DNA of 64,000 bases from Klebsiella electrica (GTDB taxonomy: Bacteria; Pseudomonadota; Gammaproteobacteria; Enterobacterales; Enterobacteriaceae). Positions within the stretch are counted from its first letter, which is position 1. Each line of letters opens with the position of its first letter. The notes under the pieces are model-generated. The model was not told the DNA's origin. It ran no database searches and saw nothing but the letters and a program-made list of their open reading frames with translations. The position numbers and the translations under genes are program-made. Location: NCBI RefSeq assembly GCF_006711645.1, contig NZ_CP041247.1, positions 1,674,001 through 1,738,000 on the forward strand. Reading direction: 5' to 3'. This document shows positions 8,749-20,461 of this stretch, piece after piece.

Positions 8749-10160
8749 GGCTCACTCCTGTTATGTCGGGCGATAGCGGTATTGCTGTCGGTATCATCCG
8801 GAACGCGGGAAAAAATACAGGCCGGTAGCGCAATAATTACCGCCATGCTCAGGTAGGTATAGAGAAAGACCTGATGGGTGGCGGCGGCATCGGCGCTGAT
8901 ATGCTGCTGGCCGAACAGGCCGAGCAATATCCCGGCGAGGGTCACGCCAATACTCATCGACAGCTGCATAACCATCGACAGCATGCTGTTGCCGCTGCTG
9001 GCGAGGTCGTCCGGCAGATCTTTCAGCGTCAGGGTGTTCATCGACGAGAAGCGGCTGGAGTTGATCATCCCCTGCATAAACAGCACCACCGGCAGGAGCC
9101 AGTACCAGCCCGCCAGGGCGACGGCCATAAACAGCAGGCTAACCAGCGCCAGACCAACGGTCGCCATCATTAAGACGCGGCGGTAGCCAAAGCGGTTCAC
9201 CACCTGTACCACGATACGTTTCATGCCCATACTGCCAAGCACCATCGGAATCATCATCATCCCGGCGTGAAACGGCGTAAAGCCGAGACCGATTTGCAGG
9301 AATACCGGCGTCATAAAGGGCAACATACCGCTGCCGATGCGTCCGGCAAAGCTGCCGCCGAGCCCGAGGGAGAAGGTGCGATTGCGAAACAGCTTCAGGC
9401 TGAACAGGGCGTTGTCGTTGCCCCGGGCGTAGTATAAATAGAGCAGAATCGAGGCCACACCGATCGCCACCAGCGCGCCCAGCAGCAGCGGGGAAATCCC
9501 CAGCCCTTTTTTACCGTCGAGCGCGAGGGTTAAGGTCGCCATCCCCAGCGCCAGCAGAATAAAGCCAAAAATATCGAAGCGCCGGGTCTGCAGGGTGTAG
9601 TTCGGCATCAGCCACAGGGTGGCGATGGCGCCGATAATGCCTACCGGCAGGTTGATTAAGAAAATCCAGTGCCAGGAGGCGTATTCCACCAGCAGGCCGC
9701 CGAGGGCCGGGCCAAGCAGCGGCCCGACCTGGCCGGGGAGCGTCACGAAGGTCATGGCCGCCATATACTGGGCGCGCGGCACGATTTTCATCACCGTCAG
9801 GCGACCAACGGGCACCATCATGGCACCGCCGACGCCCTGTAATACGCGGGCCAGCACTAGCCGATCGAGGGTTGCGGCCTGGGCGCAAAACAGCGACCCG
9901 AGCGTAAACAGAATGATGGCGCTAAAAAAGATATTGCGTACCCCCACCCGGTCCGCCAGCCAGCCGCTGGCCGGCAGCATAATTGCTACCGTCAACACGT
10001 AGGAGACGATGACCATATGCATATGCAAGGGGCTCTCGCCAAGGCTTTTGGCCATTGAGGGGAGGGCGGTATTCACGATAGTGGTGTCCAGCGATTGCAT
10101 AAAGAAGCCGAAAGCCACTATCCATAATTGCCAGCGCACGCTGGAGGGCAGTTCTGTCAT
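8745..10160 (-). CDS. mdtD: MFS transporter MdtD
   Basis: This 471-residue major facilitator of the 14-helix drug:H+ antiporter type has the motif A-like [11 protein letters not shown] near residue 63 and the motif C-like stretch [15 protein letters not shown] near 145. In E. coli MdtD (also called IceT) is encoded inside the mdtABC-baeSR operon but is not needed for MdtABC-mediated drug resistance; iron-citrate export has been proposed for the Salmonella homologue. It sits one base after mdtC and overlaps baeS by four bases, so it is co-transcribed. Confidence 0.93.
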   Translation of the reverse strand: MTELPSSVRWQLWIVAFGFFMQSLDTTIVNTALPSMAKSLGESPLHMHMVIVSYVLTVAIMLPASGWLADRVGVRNIFFSAIILFTLGSLFCAQAATLDRLVLARVLQGVGGAMMVPVGRLTVMKIVPRAQYMAAMTFVTLPGQVGPLLGPALGGLLVEYASWHWIFLINLPVGIIGAIATLWLMPNYTLQTRRFDIFGFILLALGMATLTLALDGKKGLGISPLLLGALVAIGVASILLYLYYARGNDNALFSLKLFRNRTFSLGLGGSFAGRIGSGMLPFMTPVFLQIGLGFTPFHAGMMMIPMVLGSMGMKRIVVQVVNRFGYRRVLMMATVGLALVSLLFMAVALAGWYWLLPVVLFMQGMINSSRFSSMNTLTLKDLPDDLASSGNSMLSMVMQLSMSIGVTLAGILLGLFGQQHISADAAATHQVFLYTYLSMAVIIALPACIFSRVPDDTDSNTAIARHNRSEP

Positions 10161-10161
10161 G

Positions 10162-13100
10162 TTATTCGCTTACCGGTTGGCTGACTTTTCGCGAAAAACG
10201 CAACCGCAGACGGTCAAAGAACAGATAGACCACCGGCGTGGTGTAGAGGGTCAGCAGCTGACTCATCACCAGTCCGCCGACAATGGTTATCCCCAGCGGC
10301 TGACGCGGTTCCGAACCGTCGCCGCCCGAGAGCACCAGCGGCAGCGCGCCAAACAGCGCCGCGAGGGTGGTCATCATAATCGGGCGAAAACGCAGCAGGC
10401 AGGCCTGGAAGATTGCCTCCTCCGGCGGCAGATTGCCGTTACGCTGCGCCTCGAGGGCAAAGTCGACCATCATGATGGCGTTTTTCTTCACTATACCAAT
10501 TAATAGCATGATGCCGATAAGCGCAATCAGGCTAAACGGCGCGCCAAAGAGCTCCAGCGCCAGCAGCGCGCCCACGCCTGCCGAGGGGAGGGTGGAGAGA
10601 ATGGTCAGCGGATGGACATAGCTTTCGTACAGCACCCCGAGCACGATATAGACCGTCGCAATGGCGGCCAGAATCAAAATGACCTGCGAATTCATGGTCT
10701 GCTGGAAGACCTGCGCGGTACCGGCATAGGAGCCGCGCACGCTGGAAGGCACCCCAAGCTGAGTCATCGCGCGGTTGATGGCGTCGCTGGCTTCCGACAG
10801 CGATTGACCGGTCGGCAGGTTAAAGGAGATCGTCGATGCCGCCGACAGCCCCTGGTGGTTGACCGACAGCGGCGCGTTGGCCGGTTGCCATTTGGCGAAA
10901 TTGGCGAGCGGGATCGGCTTGCCTGCGCTGTTGATCACAAACATCTTATCCAGCGCGCTGACGTCCTGGGTATACACCGGATCGACCTCCATCACCACTT
11001 TATACTGGTTCAGCGGCTGGTAAATCGTCGAGATCTGCCGCTGGCCGAAGGCGTTATTCAGCAGATTGTTGGCATCCTTGACGCTGATCCCGAGGCGCGA
11101 CAGGGTATCGCGGTCGTAGATGAGATCCATCTCAGAGCCGTTATCCTGCTGGTCAGAGTTGACGTCCGCCAGCTCCGGCAGCGCGGCCAGCGCTTTACGA
11201 ATTTTCGGCTCCCATTCGCGCAGCGCCGAAAGATCGTCGGATAACAGGGTGTACTGATAGCTGGCGTTGGCCTGACGGCCGCCGACGCGAATATCCTGCA
11301 CCGCCATCAGGAACAGGTTGGCGCCCGGCTCTTTCGCCAGTTTTTGACGCAGCCGGTCGATAATCTGCTGCGCCGTTTCATGTCGCTGGTCGCGAGGTTT
11401 GAGGGTGATAAACATCATCCCGCTGTTGACCCGTGAGCCGCCGGTAAAGCCGGTGACGTTATCCACCGCCGGATCTTCACGAATGATCTGCATAAAGTCC
11501 TGCAGTTTGCCGCGCATTGCCTGGAAGGAGATGCTCTGGTCAGCCTGAATGCCGCCCATCAGCACGCCGGTATCCTGCTCCGGGAAGAAGGTTTTTGGAA
11601 TTGAGATATAGAGCCAGACGCTGAGCGCCATGGTTCCCAGCAGCACCAGACCGGTCACGCGGCTGTGCCTGAGGACCCACTTCAGCGATTTACCGTAGCC
11701 GCCCTGCACGGCGATCAGCAGGCGGCCAAACCCGCGCTTGCGCGTCGGCTCGTGGGGTTTGCCGCGCTTCAGCAGCCAGCCGCACATCATCGGCGTCAGG
11801 GTCAGGGAGACCGCCAGCGAAATGCCGATCGCCACCGATAAGGTGACGGCGAATTCGCGTAACAATCGCCCTGGCAGGCCGCCCATCAGCAGCAGCGGTA
11901 AAAAGACCGCCACCAGCGAGAGACTCATCGACAGCACGGTGAAACCGACTTCACGGCTCCCCTGCAGCGCCGCCTGTAGCGGCTTCATCCCGGCCTCAAG
12001 ATGGCGGGAGATATTCTCCAGCACCACGATAGCGTCGTCGACCACGAAGCCAGTGGCGATGGTCAGGGCCATCAGCGACAGGTTGTTGAGGCTGAAATCG
12101 CAGAGATACATCGCCGCGAAGGTGCCAATCAGCGAAACCGGAACGGCCACCGCCGGGATCAGCGTCGCCCGCCCGGAGCGCAGAAACAGGAACACCACGA
12201 GGATCACCAGCGCCACCGAGATAACCAGCGTCCGCTCGACTTCCTCCAGCGAGGCGCGGATGGTCGGCGAGCGGTCCTGGGCGATTTGCAGGTCGATCGC
12301 CGCCGGAATGGTTTTTTGCAGCTCCGGCAGGCGGGCGCGAATGCTGTCCACCGTCTGGATAATATTGGCTTCCGGCAGCTTGCGGATCATCAGCAAAATG
12401 GCCGGTTTGGCGTTGGTCATCCCGGCGTTGCGCACATCCTGCACCGAATCGCTGATCCGCGCGACGTCGCCAAGGCGTACCGCCGCACCGTTGCGGTAGT
12501 GCACGATCAGCGGCTGGTATTGCGCGGCGGTTTTGAGCTCATCGTTAGTGTGTATCTGCCAGCGCGAGCTGTGGTCCTCCAGCGCGCCCTGCGGTTTACG
12601 CACGTTGGCGTTATCGATAGCGGTGCGCACGGCGTCCAGCGAAACGCCCTGGTTAAACAGCGCCTGCGGGTTGAGGTCGACGCGTACCGCAGGCAGCGAG
12701 CTGCCGCCCACGTCGACGTCGCCGACGCCGTCAATCTGGGAGAGGGTTTGCGCCAGCTGAGTCGAGGCAAAATCGTACAGCTCGCCCTGCGAGTAGGTAT
12801 CCGAGGTGAGCGTCAGGATCATGATCGGCGCGTCGGAGGGGTTGGCCTTGCGATAGGTCGGGCGGCCCGGCATGCCGCTCGGCAGCAGGCTTTGCGCGGC
12901 GTTGATCGCCGCTTGCACATCGCGGGCGGCGCCGTTGATGTCGCGGTCGAAATTAAACTCCATAATGATGCGCGTGCTGCCCAGCGAGCTGGTGGAGGTC
13001 ATTTCCGACACGCCGGCGATCCGCCCGAGGGAGCGCTCAAGCGGTGTCGCCACCGACGAGGCCATGGTTTCCGGCGACGCGCCGGGCAGCGAGGCGCTGA

Positions 13101-13239
13101 TCATGATCACCGGAAAATCCACCTGCGGCAGCGGGGCCACCGGCAGCAGGCGGAAACCGAGCACCCCGCACAGGGTGATGGCGAGCGAAATCAGAATCGT
13201 CGCCACCGGGCGGTAAATGAAGAGCGCGAAAAACTTCAT
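10162..13239 (-). CDS. mdtC: RND efflux pump subunit MdtC
   Basis: This 1025-residue inner-membrane RND transporter subunit has two repeats of six membrane helices with large periplasmic loops. Characteristic segments include the N-terminal [15 protein letters not shown] helix, the fourth-helix region [15 protein letters not shown] with the proton-relay aspartates, and [20 protein letters not shown] in the second half. MdtB and MdtC form a B2C heterotrimer that works with MdtA and TolC to export bile salts, novobiocin and other compounds. It begins immediately after mdtB with no gap. Length matches the E. coli protein (1025). Confidence 0.96.
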   Translation of the reverse strand: MKFFALFIYRPVATILISLAITLCGVLGFRLLPVAPLPQVDFPVIMISASLPGASPETMASSVATPLERSLGRIAGVSEMTSTSSLGSTRIIMEFNFDRDINGAARDVQAAINAAQSLLPSGMPGRPTYRKANPSDAPIMILTLTSDTYSQGELYDFASTQLAQTLSQIDGVGDVDVGGSSLPAVRVDLNPQALFNQGVSLDAVRTAIDNANVRKPQGALEDHSSRWQIHTNDELKTAAQYQPLIVHYRNGAAVRLGDVARISDSVQDVRNAGMTNAKPAILLMIRKLPEANIIQTVDSIRARLPELQKTIPAAIDLQIAQDRSPTIRASLEEVERTLVISVALVILVVFLFLRSGRATLIPAVAVPVSLIGTFAAMYLCDFSLNNLSLMALTIATGFVVDDAIVVLENISRHLEAGMKPLQAALQGSREVGFTVLSMSLSLVAVFLPLLLMGGLPGRLLREFAVTLSVAIGISLAVSLTLTPMMCGWLLKRGKPHEPTRKRGFGRLLIAVQGGYGKSLKWVLRHSRVTGLVLLGTMALSVWLYISIPKTFFPEQDTGVLMGGIQADQSISFQAMRGKLQDFMQIIREDPAVDNVTGFTGGSRVNSGMMFITLKPRDQRHETAQQIIDRLRQKLAKEPGANLFLMAVQDIRVGGRQANASYQYTLLSDDLSALREWEPKIRKALAALPELADVNSDQQDNGSEMDLIYDRDTLSRLGISVKDANNLLNNAFGQRQISTIYQPLNQYKVVMEVDPVYTQDVSALDKMFVINSAGKPIPLANFAKWQPANAPLSVNHQGLSAASTISFNLPTGQSLSEASDAINRAMTQLGVPSSVRGSYAGTAQVFQQTMNSQVILILAAIATVYIVLGVLYESYVHPLTILSTLPSAGVGALLALELFGAPFSLIALIGIMLLIGIVKKNAIMMVDFALEAQRNGNLPPEEAIFQACLLRFRPIMMTTLAALFGALPLVLSGGDGSEPRQPLGITIVGGLVMSQLLTLYTTPVVYLFFDRLRLRFSRKVSQPVSE

Positions 13240-16200
13240 TTACGCCTCCTCCTCATGTCGCGGGAAACGGCTTTTGATATACAGCGCCAGGCGGTCGAAG
13301 AGCAGATAGATAACCGGGGTGGTGAACAGCGTCAGCACCTGGCTTAGCATCAGGCCGCCCACCATCCCGATACCGAGAGGACGGCGAAGCTCGGCGCCGA
13401 CGCCGGTGCTCAGCATCAGCGGCAGCGCGCCGAGCAGGGCGGCGAGTGTGGTCATCAGAATCGGGCGAAAACGCAGCAGACAGGCCTGATAAATCGCCTC
13501 ACGCGGCGGCATGCCCTGTTCGCGTTCGGCGGCCAGCGCAAAGTCGATCATCATGATGGCGTTCTTCTTGACGATACCGATCAGCAGGATAATCCCGATA
13601 ATGGCGATCACGTCCAGCTCGCTGCCCGCCAGCCACAGCGCCAGCAGCGCGCCGACGCCGGCGGTTGGTAAGGTCGAGAGAATGGTAATCGGGTGAATAA
13701 AGCTTTCATACAGCACGCCGAGCACGATATACATCGCCACGACCGCCGCCACCACCAGCCAGACGGTGTTGCCGAGCGCCGACTGGAAGGCGAGGGTGCT
13801 GCCCTGGAACTGGGTGCGGATATCGGTCGGCAAATCCAGCGCCTGTTCGGCGGCGAGGATGGCGTCGACCGCATCGCCCAGCGAGTAGTTATCCGGGACG
13901 TTGAACGAAATGGTGGTCACCGGGAACTGATCGAGATGGTTAATCGACAGCGGCGCGAAGCGCTGCTCGACGCTGGCGATGGACTTCAGCGGCACGATGC
14001 CGCCCCCGCTGCTGGTCAGGCGAATGTTGTCCAGCGCCGCCAGTCCCGGCGTCGCGCGGGTGTCATGCTCCAGCACCACGCGATACTGATTGGCCTGAGT
14101 GTAGATAGTCGAGATCAGCCGCTGGCCGAAGGCGTTATACAGCGCGTTATCGACGTCGGCCATGCTGATGCCGAGACGGCTGGCGCTGTCGCGATCGACT
14201 TTGATATAAGCGGCGAGGCCCTGATCCTGCCAGTCGCTGCTGACGTCGGAGAGCTGCGGAAGCGCCTGGAGACGCGCCAGCAGCTGCGGCACCCAGTGAC
14301 TGAGGGCATCCAGCGAGTTCGCCTGCAGGGTGAACTGATACTGGGTCCGGCTGACGGTGGTATCGATAGTCAGATCCTGCGTTGGCTGAAGGTAGAGCTC
14401 GACGCCGGGGATCCCGTCCGCCGCTTTTTGCAGGCGGGTAATCACGGTCTGCACGCGGTCGGCGCGTTGATCCAGCGGTTTGAGGTTAATCTGCAGGCGG
14501 GCGCTGTTCAGCGCCGTGTTGGTGCCGTCCACCCCGATGTGGGAGGTCAGACTCTCGACGGCCGGGTCTTTGAGGATCGCGGCGGAAACCTGCTCCTGGC
14601 GCTGCGCCATATTGGCAAACGAAGCGGACTGCGGAGCCTGTAACGTCCCCTGAATAATGCCGTTGTCCTGAATCGGGAAGAAGCCTTTCGGAATGAAGAC
14701 CCACAGCATGATTGACAGCACCAGCGTGCCTAAGGCCACGCTCAGGGTCAGCCACGGGTGATTCAGTACCCGGCTAAGCATCCGACCATACGCGGCGATG
14801 ACCCGCTCGAAGAAGCGCTCGCTGGCCCGCGAGAAGCGGTTTTGCTTACGCAGCGACTCGTGGCTGAGCATCCGCGCGCACATCATTGGCGTTAGCGTCA
14901 GCGAGACGACGGCGGAGATCAATATCGCCACCGCCAGGGTGATGGCGAACTCGCGGAACAGCCGGCCGACGATATCGCCCATAAACAGCAGCGGGATCAG
15001 CACCGCAATCAGCGAGAAGGTCAGCGAGATGATGGTAAAGCCGATTTCTCCGGCGCCCTTCAGCGCGGCGGCGAGCGGCTTTTCGCCTTTTTCGATATAG
15101 CGCGAGATGTTTTCGATAACCACGATAGCATCATCGACGACGAAACCGGTGGCGATGGTGAGCGCCATCAGCGTCAGGTTGTTGATCGAAAAGTCGAGGA
15201 ACACCATGACCGCGAAGGTGCCCACCAGCGACAGCGGCACGGCGACGCCGGGGATAATGGTCGCCGGGACGTTGCGCAGGAACAGGTAAATGATCATCAC
15301 TACCAGCGCAATCGCCAGCATCAGCTCAAACTGGGTATCGCTCACCGACGCGCGGATGTTGGTGGTGCGGTCGGAAAGGACCTGCACCTTGACCGATTTC
15401 GGCAGGCTTTCCGTCAGCTGCGGCAGCATCTGACGCACGCTGTCGGCGGTGGCGATGATGTTCGCACCCGGCTGGCGTTGAACGTTCATGACGATCGCCT
15501 GCTGGTTGTTCGCCCACGCGCCGAGCCAGCTGTTTTCCGCCCCTTGCTCGATGGTGGCGACATCGCCGAGACGAATCGGCGCGCCGTTCTGCCAGGCGAC
15601 TATCAGGCGGCGATAATCTTCCGCCGACTGCATCTGGTCGTTGGCGGAGAGGGTCACAGCGCGGGAAGGGCCGTCAAGGCTGCCTTTTGCCGAGTTGACG
15701 TTGGCGCTGGTGATGGCGGTGCGAATGGTTTCGCTGGTCAACCCCAGCGCAGCGATGGCCTGCGCATTGAGCTTCACGCGCACCGCCGGGCGTTGGCCGC
15801 CCGCGAGAGTCACCAGCCCGACGCCGGAAACCTGGGAAATTTTCTGCGCCACGCGGGTCTCTACCATATCTTCCACTTGGGTCATCGGAATGGCGGAAGA
15901 GGTGACCGCGAGGGTCATGATCGGCGGATCGGCCGGGTTGACTTTACTGTACACCGGCGGGTTCGGCAGGTCGGACGGCAGCAGGTTGCTGGCGGCGTTG
16001 ATCGCGGCCTGCACCTCCTGTTCGGCCACGTCCAGCGGCAGGGTCAGCTGGAACTGGAGCGTGACCACCGAGGCGCCGCCGGAACTTTGCGACGACATCT
16101 GCTTCAGGCCGGACATCTGACCAAACTGGCGTTCCAGCGGCGCGGTAATCGCCGAGGTGACGACGTCCGGGCTGGCGCCGGGATAGAGGGTGACCACCTG

Positions 16201-16362
16201 GATGGTCGGATAATCCACTTCCGGCAAGGCGGAAACCGGCAGGAATCGATAGCCGATGATCCCCGCCAGCATAATCGCCACCATCAGCAGCGTGGTGGCG
16301 ACCGGGCGCAGAATAAACAGTCGGGAAGGGCCGCCCGTACTGCTCGGGGGTAAGACCTGCAT
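13240..16362 (-). CDS. mdtB: RND efflux pump subunit MdtB
   Basis: This 1040-residue RND transporter subunit is the partner of MdtC in the heterotrimeric pump, and has the same length as E. coli MdtB. Landmarks are [17 protein letters not shown] at the start, [19 protein letters not shown] in the proton-relay helix and [18 protein letters not shown] in the second half. In E. coli the MdtB subunits are thought to carry proton translocation while MdtC contributes to drug binding. The start overlaps the last base of mdtA, and mdtC follows directly, so stoichiometry is probably set by translational coupling. Confidence 0.96.
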   Translation of the reverse strand: MQVLPPSSTGGPSRLFILRPVATTLLMVAIMLAGIIGYRFLPVSALPEVDYPTIQVVTLYPGASPDVVTSAITAPLERQFGQMSGLKQMSSQSSGGASVVTLQFQLTLPLDVAEQEVQAAINAASNLLPSDLPNPPVYSKVNPADPPIMTLAVTSSAIPMTQVEDMVETRVAQKISQVSGVGLVTLAGGQRPAVRVKLNAQAIAALGLTSETIRTAITSANVNSAKGSLDGPSRAVTLSANDQMQSAEDYRRLIVAWQNGAPIRLGDVATIEQGAENSWLGAWANNQQAIVMNVQRQPGANIIATADSVRQMLPQLTESLPKSVKVQVLSDRTTNIRASVSDTQFELMLAIALVVMIIYLFLRNVPATIIPGVAVPLSLVGTFAVMVFLDFSINNLTLMALTIATGFVVDDAIVVIENISRYIEKGEKPLAAALKGAGEIGFTIISLTFSLIAVLIPLLFMGDIVGRLFREFAITLAVAILISAVVSLTLTPMMCARMLSHESLRKQNRFSRASERFFERVIAAYGRMLSRVLNHPWLTLSVALGTLVLSIMLWVFIPKGFFPIQDNGIIQGTLQAPQSASFANMAQRQEQVSAAILKDPAVESLTSHIGVDGTNTALNSARLQINLKPLDQRADRVQTVITRLQKAADGIPGVELYLQPTQDLTIDTTVSRTQYQFTLQANSLDALSHWVPQLLARLQALPQLSDVSSDWQDQGLAAYIKVDRDSASRLGISMADVDNALYNAFGQRLISTIYTQANQYRVVLEHDTRATPGLAALDNIRLTSSGGGIVPLKSIASVEQRFAPLSINHLDQFPVTTISFNVPDNYSLGDAVDAILAAEQALDLPTDIRTQFQGSTLAFQSALGNTVWLVVAAVVAMYIVLGVLYESFIHPITILSTLPTAGVGALLALWLAGSELDVIAIIGIILLIGIVKKNAIMMIDFALAAEREQGMPPREAIYQACLLRFRPILMTTLAALLGALPLMLSTGVGAELRRPLGIGMVGGLMLSQVLTLFTTPVIYLLFDRLALYIKSRFPRHEEEA

Positions 16363-17606
16363 CAGGAGCGCGCTCCTTTTTGGCCGTATTCACGGCTGGT
16401 GGCTTTTACCGGCGCGGCCTGCGCGCTGCGCGGCTCCACCACTTCCACTTTCGCCCCTTCGGTCAGACGGTCGATACCGTCAGTGACCACCCGGTCACCC
16501 GCCGACAGCCCGGCGTTAATCACCACTTTCAGACTGTCCTGAATACCCGGCGTGACGGTGTGTTTGCTGACTTTGTTCTCGTCGTTCAGTACCCAGACGA
16601 AGTGGCCTTCATTGCCCATTTGCAGCGCGGCGGTGGGGATGACGACGGCGTTCTGTTCCGTGTCCACCAGCATACGGGCGTTAACGAACTGATTCGGGAA
16701 CAGGGCGTCGTCCTGGTTGCTAAAGCGCGCTTTCAGTTTGATGGTGCCGGTGGTGGCGTCAATCTGGTTATCCAGACTCAGCAGGGACCCTTCGCTGATT
16801 TTTTGTTTATTGGTCCGATCCCAGGCCTCAACCTGTAGCGGTTTCCCGGCTTTCTGCGCCTGCACCACCGTGGCGATATCATTTTCCGGCAGCGTGAAGA
16901 CCACATCGATCGGATGGGTTTGGGTGAGCACCACGATGCCGGTGGTATCGGCACTTAAAATCTGATTGCCGATATCCACCTGTTTTAAGCCCACGCGGCC
17001 ATCAATCGGCGCGGTGATACGGCTCCAGTTCAACTGCAGCTGGGCGCTGGCGACGGCGGCTTCGTCGGCTTTGAGGGTGCCTTCCGTTTCGCTAACCAGC
17101 GACTGCTGGGTATCCAGCTCCTGGCGTGAAACCAGGTTGCTCTTCACCAGTTGTTGATAGCGGGCGAGATCGCGTCGGGCGTTGGCGAGCGTGGCTTTGT
17201 CTTTCGCCAGCTGGCCCTCGGCCTGGGCCAGCGCGACTTTAAACTGGCTGGGGTCGATTTCGGCGAGCAGATCGCCCGCTTTGACCTGCTGGCCCTCCTG
17301 GAAGTGGATAGCCAGCAGTTGCCCAGCCACCCGGCTACGGACGGTCACCGTATTGGCCGCCGTCACCGTACCGAGGCCGCTGAGATAGCGAGGCACCGAC
17401 TCGCTGGTGGCCGTCGCTGCCTGGACCGGCGCGAGGGCCGCACCGAAGCGACCGTGGCGACCGCCTGGCGTCTGCCGCGGGGAGTCATTCGCCGCCGCAG
17501 GCGTAGCGTTGGTCGCTTCACGACTTTGCCAGAACCAGTACCCGGCACCAGCAATGACGATGACCGCCAGCGCGGTGCCCCAACGGAGTGTATGGCTGCC
17601 TTTCAT
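16362..17606 (-). CDS. mdtA: Membrane fusion protein MdtA
   Basis: This 414-residue periplasmic adaptor (HlyD/AcrA family) bridges MdtBC and TolC. It has one N-terminal membrane anchor (about residues 8-26, followed by WFWQSRE), a lipoyl-like half motif [20 protein letters not shown] near 90, a helical hairpin rich in Gln/Ala (about 115-180), the second half motif near 190 and a beta-barrel region. The C-terminus is more charged and variable. It is the first gene of the six-gene operon, with a candidate BaeR box about 70 bases upstream. Confidence 0.95.
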   Translation of the reverse strand: MKGSHTLRWGTALAVIVIAGAGYWFWQSREATNATPAAANDSPRQTPGGRHGRFGAALAPVQAATATSESVPRYLSGLGTVTAANTVTVRSRVAGQLLAIHFQEGQQVKAGDLLAEIDPSQFKVALAQAEGQLAKDKATLANARRDLARYQQLVKSNLVSRQELDTQQSLVSETEGTLKADEAAVASAQLQLNWSRITAPIDGRVGLKQVDIGNQILSADTTGIVVLTQTHPIDVVFTLPENDIATVVQAQKAGKPLQVEAWDRTNKQKISEGSLLSLDNQIDATTGTIKLKARFSNQDDALFPNQFVNARMLVDTEQNAVVIPTAALQMGNEGHFVWVLNDENKVSKHTVTPGIQDSLKVVINAGLSAGDRVVTDGIDRLTEGAKVEVVEPRSAQAAPVKATSREYGQKGARS

Positions 17607-17949
17607 GTATTTGCTATCTCATCCTGAAACGTTTCGCGAAATGATACTAGTTTAGTGACCAAACGCCCCGCAAAAATGGAGGAATTATGAAAAGACTGTT
17701 GAGATATGTCTGGATAAAATGCTTTTCGATGAGCCGGTTAGGCTAAAAAAACGGGGCGTCGGGTCAGGTGTTCGTCGCTGTCCGCGCGTTTTCTCGCAGC
17801 CCGGCCTGGATGGAGCGGCTTTTCATTTCTGGTATAACCGCTCCGACGCCCTTATTATCAACACGATAGGTCTGTACTGCAGGGGCGGGTACGTCGGGTG
17901 TCAGGATTTGCAACGCAAACCGGTATCCACCAGGGATTGCGGAGAGACG
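17607..17949. other. Divergent intergenic region mdtA / EAL gene
   Basis: This 343-bp gap separates two divergent genes and should hold both promoters. Apart from the BaeR-like core near 17676 and the GGAGAG ribosome site of the EAL gene (17941-17946), I see no clear structure. The frame of the EAL gene is open back to 17719, but that extension looks like non-coding sequence. Confidence 0.5.
17669..17686 (-). promoter_or_regulatory. Candidate BaeR box upstream of mdtA
   Basis: On the minus strand the sequence around 17676-17681 reads CTCCAT followed by a T-rich stretch and G. This matches the core of the published E. coli BaeR consensus (T-rich, CTCCAT, then ATTGGC-like). It lies about 70 bases before the mdtA start, a sensible operator position. 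Flanking bases fit only partly. Confidence 0.5.
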
Positions 17950-19482
17950 ATGAAACTTATCCAGAAGACGAAATGGCTGCTGGCGGGCGGCGGTGTGAGC
18001 GTGCTCGTTTCCGTTTTGCTGACCAATGTGGTGATGTTAAACAACCAGCGCGTTCAGCTTGAGACGCTGAGCCAGGAACTCCTCACGCATGCCGAAGATG
18101 TGACCACGCAAATCACGTCTGCTATTCATCATGCGCAGCGGCGGCATCTTGATGGTTGTAACAAGCAGGCGATCGCCGCCTTGCGGGAGGTCATCTGGAA
18201 GTATGCCAGCGTGGAAGATATTGGCATCGTGGAGAACGATAAGCTGGCCTGCACCGCCAACTGGGGGATGCTGGATAAACCGCTGCCGATGCCCGCCGAG
18301 AAATATGTCGTAGCAAATGGATATAGCGTTTACAAAGGCGTAGAGAATTATCTCCCGTACGGTGTGATTATGGATATGAGCCGCCAGGGTAATATTGTTT
18401 CCTTTACCTCGACATTTGCCTTTAGCGCCTTTGCCCGACGCCACCAGGACTTTAATTTTTCGTTAACCAGTTTCAATGGCGATCACATTTTTCTGAATGA
18501 TGTGAAATCCGTGGCCAAGCCGTCGATAAGCGTTAACCTATGCAGCAGTAAATACGATATTTGCAGCCATCTGACGCAGCGAAAAAAAGGGTTTTTCTCA
18601 CTCTCTCCGCTCCTTATCGCGCTCATTACCGGGACGGCTTTTATTCTCGGTGCCGCGTTCTTCTATTCGATTCTGAGCTATCTCAGCGAACGGCGGTCGC
18701 TGGAGTATCGCTTAAAAAAAGCGATTGTTAAGCAGCGTATTTATATGGAGTATCAGCCGTTGGTGCGCGCTAAAAACGAACGGGTGGTCGGCGTCGAGGC
18801 GCTGGTTCGCTGGTATGATCCGGTCTTTGGCCAGGTCTCCCCGGAACTGTTTATTTCAATGGCGGAACAGCTGAATGTATACCCCGATATTTCTAAGCTG
18901 GTGATGGAGAAGGCCACCAGCGAGTTGAAAACCATTCTGCACGCCGACGCGCAGTTTACCCTCGCGATAAATATCGGCAAATATGAAATTAACGACCCGC
19001 TGTTTTTAGATAATCTTCTGCACATTTTGCAACGTAACGGCATTCGACCCCAGAAGATTAAAATTGAGATAACCGAAAGAAGCGGCGAATACTATAAAAA
19101 AATCGCGGACTTTTCATTACAGGCGAAGAGCCGCGGATTGCGCATCGCCCTCGATGATTTCGGCACCGGATCTTCAAACCTGCAGTGGTTAACCGAAGTG
19201 TTTTATGATGAGATAAAACTGGATAAGTTTTTCGTCAACGGCCTTAAAAATGAGTATAAACGAGCCATCCTGACCTCGATTCTTGATGTCGTCTACGGGC
19301 TGAATAAGCAGATCGTTTTCGAAGGCGTGGAAAGTAAAATTGATTTTGAGTTCGTCAAATCCTTCGATGAAAATGCGTTAATTCAGGGATGGTATTTTTA
19401 CCGGTCGATGCCCATCGACAAACTCACCGCGCTGCTCCTTTCCGTCCCTCCCTCCGACCCGGCACCTGGCGTACGGGATTAG
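17950..19482 (+). CDS. Membrane cyclic-di-GMP phosphodiesterase, CSS sensor plus EAL domain
   Basis: This 510-residue protein degrades cyclic di-GMP. Order: membrane helix (about 9-30), periplasmic CSS domain (about 31-217) with the name-giving Cys198-Ser-Ser and a second Cys205, second helix (about 218-241), then a cytoplasmic EAL domain. The EAL domain looks active: VEALVRW (Glu283), KIEITERSGEY, LDDFGTGSSNL, IKLDKFFV, FEGVES and QGWYF are all present. CSS-EAL proteins of E. coli (PdeB, PdeC, PdeD, PdeG, PdeN) are controlled by redox state of periplasmic cysteines. The start at 17950 follows GGAGAG; no GGDEF domain is present. I cannot assign the exact paralogue. Confidence 0.88.
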   Translation: MKLIQKTKWLLAGGGVSVLVSVLLTNVVMLNNQRVQLETLSQELLTHAEDVTTQITSAIHHAQRRHLDGCNKQAIAALREVIWKYASVEDIGIVENDKLACTANWGMLDKPLPMPAEKYVVANGYSVYKGVENYLPYGVIMDMSRQGNIVSFTSTFAFSAFARRHQDFNFSLTSFNGDHIFLNDVKSVAKPSISVNLCSSKYDICSHLTQRKKGFFSLSPLLIALITGTAFILGAAFFYSILSYLSERRSLEYRLKKAIVKQRIYMEYQPLVRAKNERVVGVEALVRWYDPVFGQVSPELFISMAEQLNVYPDISKLVMEKATSELKTILHADAQFTLAINIGKYEINDPLFLDNLLHILQRNGIRPQKIKIEITERSGEYYKKIADFSLQAKSRGLRIALDDFGTGSSNLQWLTEVFYDEIKLDKFFVNGLKNEYKRAILTSILDVVYGLNKQIVFEGVESKIDFEFVKSFDENALIQGWYFYRSMPIDKLTALLLSVPPSDPAPGVRD

Positions 19483-19670
19483 CCTGCGGCAAGAGACCGT
19501 TATCCGACAGCGGAATGCGTCGTTTCCCCGGCAATATACAGCGTAAATTGACCGCCGTGGCCGGCTATTCAGCCGGACTGGTGACAACATCTGTTTGATA
19601 ATCAAGAAAACCCGTGGCTTTACCAGCCTGGCGGGAACAACAACGATCATTCGTCACCTGAGGGTTCTCT

Positions 19671-20432
19671 ATGCATTTTACCCAGGCTATAGCCCGCCTG
19701 CCGGCCGCAACCTGTGCCGCCGGACAAACCACCGCCCGGCTCGGCGCGCCGGATATTGCCGACACTACACGTCAGTTTCTCGCCTATGTGCACACCTTGC
19801 TGCAGCTCGGCCTGAAAGTGACGGTCTTGCCTGCGGCAGCGGATTATCCGGATGCCCATTTTGTTGAAGATACCGCGGTCGTCATGCCGGAACTGGCGGT
19901 CATCACCCATCCCGGCGCGCCGAGTCGCCAGGGGGAAGTGGCCTCGATAGCGCCGGTGCTGGCCGGTTTTCGTTCGCTGGCGCATATGAGCGAGCGCGGT
20001 CATCTGGACGGCGGCGACGTGCTGCTGGTGGGTAAGCAGTTTTTTGTTGGTCAGACCGCGCGTACCGATGAACAGGGGATCCGCGAGTTTGCGGCCGCCG
20101 TTGAACCGCATGGCTATCAGGTGACCTCCATTGAAGTGAGCGCCGGGCTGCACCTGAAGTCGATCGTCAACTATGTCGGACGCAATACGCTGCTGCTAAC
20201 GGAAGACTACGTCAATCACCCGGCGTTTAGCGGGTTCAATACCATCGTTATCCCGCAAGAAGAGTCGTATGCCGGGAATACGTTATGGATCAACGACACC
20301 TTAATTACGCCTCAGGGGTACCCTTACACCCTGGGCGAAATCAGCAAGCTGGGGATGCCGGTTGTGCAGCTCGACACCAGCGAATTTAAGAAAATGGATG
20401 GCGGCCTGACCTGCCTTTCACTGCGTTTTTAG
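19671..20432 (+). CDS. Dimethylarginine dimethylaminohydrolase-like enzyme (amidinotransferase fold)
   Basis: This 253-residue cytoplasmic protein belongs to the guanidine-modifying superfamily (DDAH, arginine deiminase). It keeps the expected residues: FVEDTAVV near 60 (substrate-guanidinium acidic residues), HLDGGDVL near 113, His in AGLHLKSIVNY near 163, and the catalytic Cys in GGLTCLSLRF five residues from the end. DDAH hydrolyses methylated arginines to citrulline and methylamines. Downstream on the same strand are an amino-acid binding protein and two permeases, so the substrate is probably an imported arginine derivative. The start at 19671 follows GAGGG. Confidence 0.85.
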   Translation: MHFTQAIARLPAATCAAGQTTARLGAPDIADTTRQFLAYVHTLLQLGLKVTVLPAAADYPDAHFVEDTAVVMPELAVITHPGAPSRQGEVASIAPVLAGFRSLAHMSERGHLDGGDVLLVGKQFFVGQTARTDEQGIREFAAAVEPHGYQVTSIEVSAGLHLKSIVNYVGRNTLLLTEDYVNHPAFSGFNTIVIPQEESYAGNTLWINDTLITPQGYPYTLGEISKLGMPVVQLDTSEFKKMDGGLTCLSLRF

Positions 20433-20461
20433 CCACGTCGCTGACATCAGGGGTCACAGAT

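Noticed and set aside
12001..13347. Long plus-strand open frame opposite mdtC and the end of mdtB
   Set aside because: It lies antisense to well-conserved RND genes, is rich in Arg/His/Gln as expected from GC-rich shadow frames, and has no ribosome site or family motif.
13693..14643. Long plus-strand open frame opposite mdtB
   Set aside because: Shadow frame of a GC-rich conserved gene; composition and lack of motifs argue against a real protein.
17719..17949. 77-codon N-terminal extension of the EAL protein
   Set aside because: The extension is not membrane-like, precedes a clear signal-anchor, and the ATG at 17950 has a good GGAGAG ribosome site.
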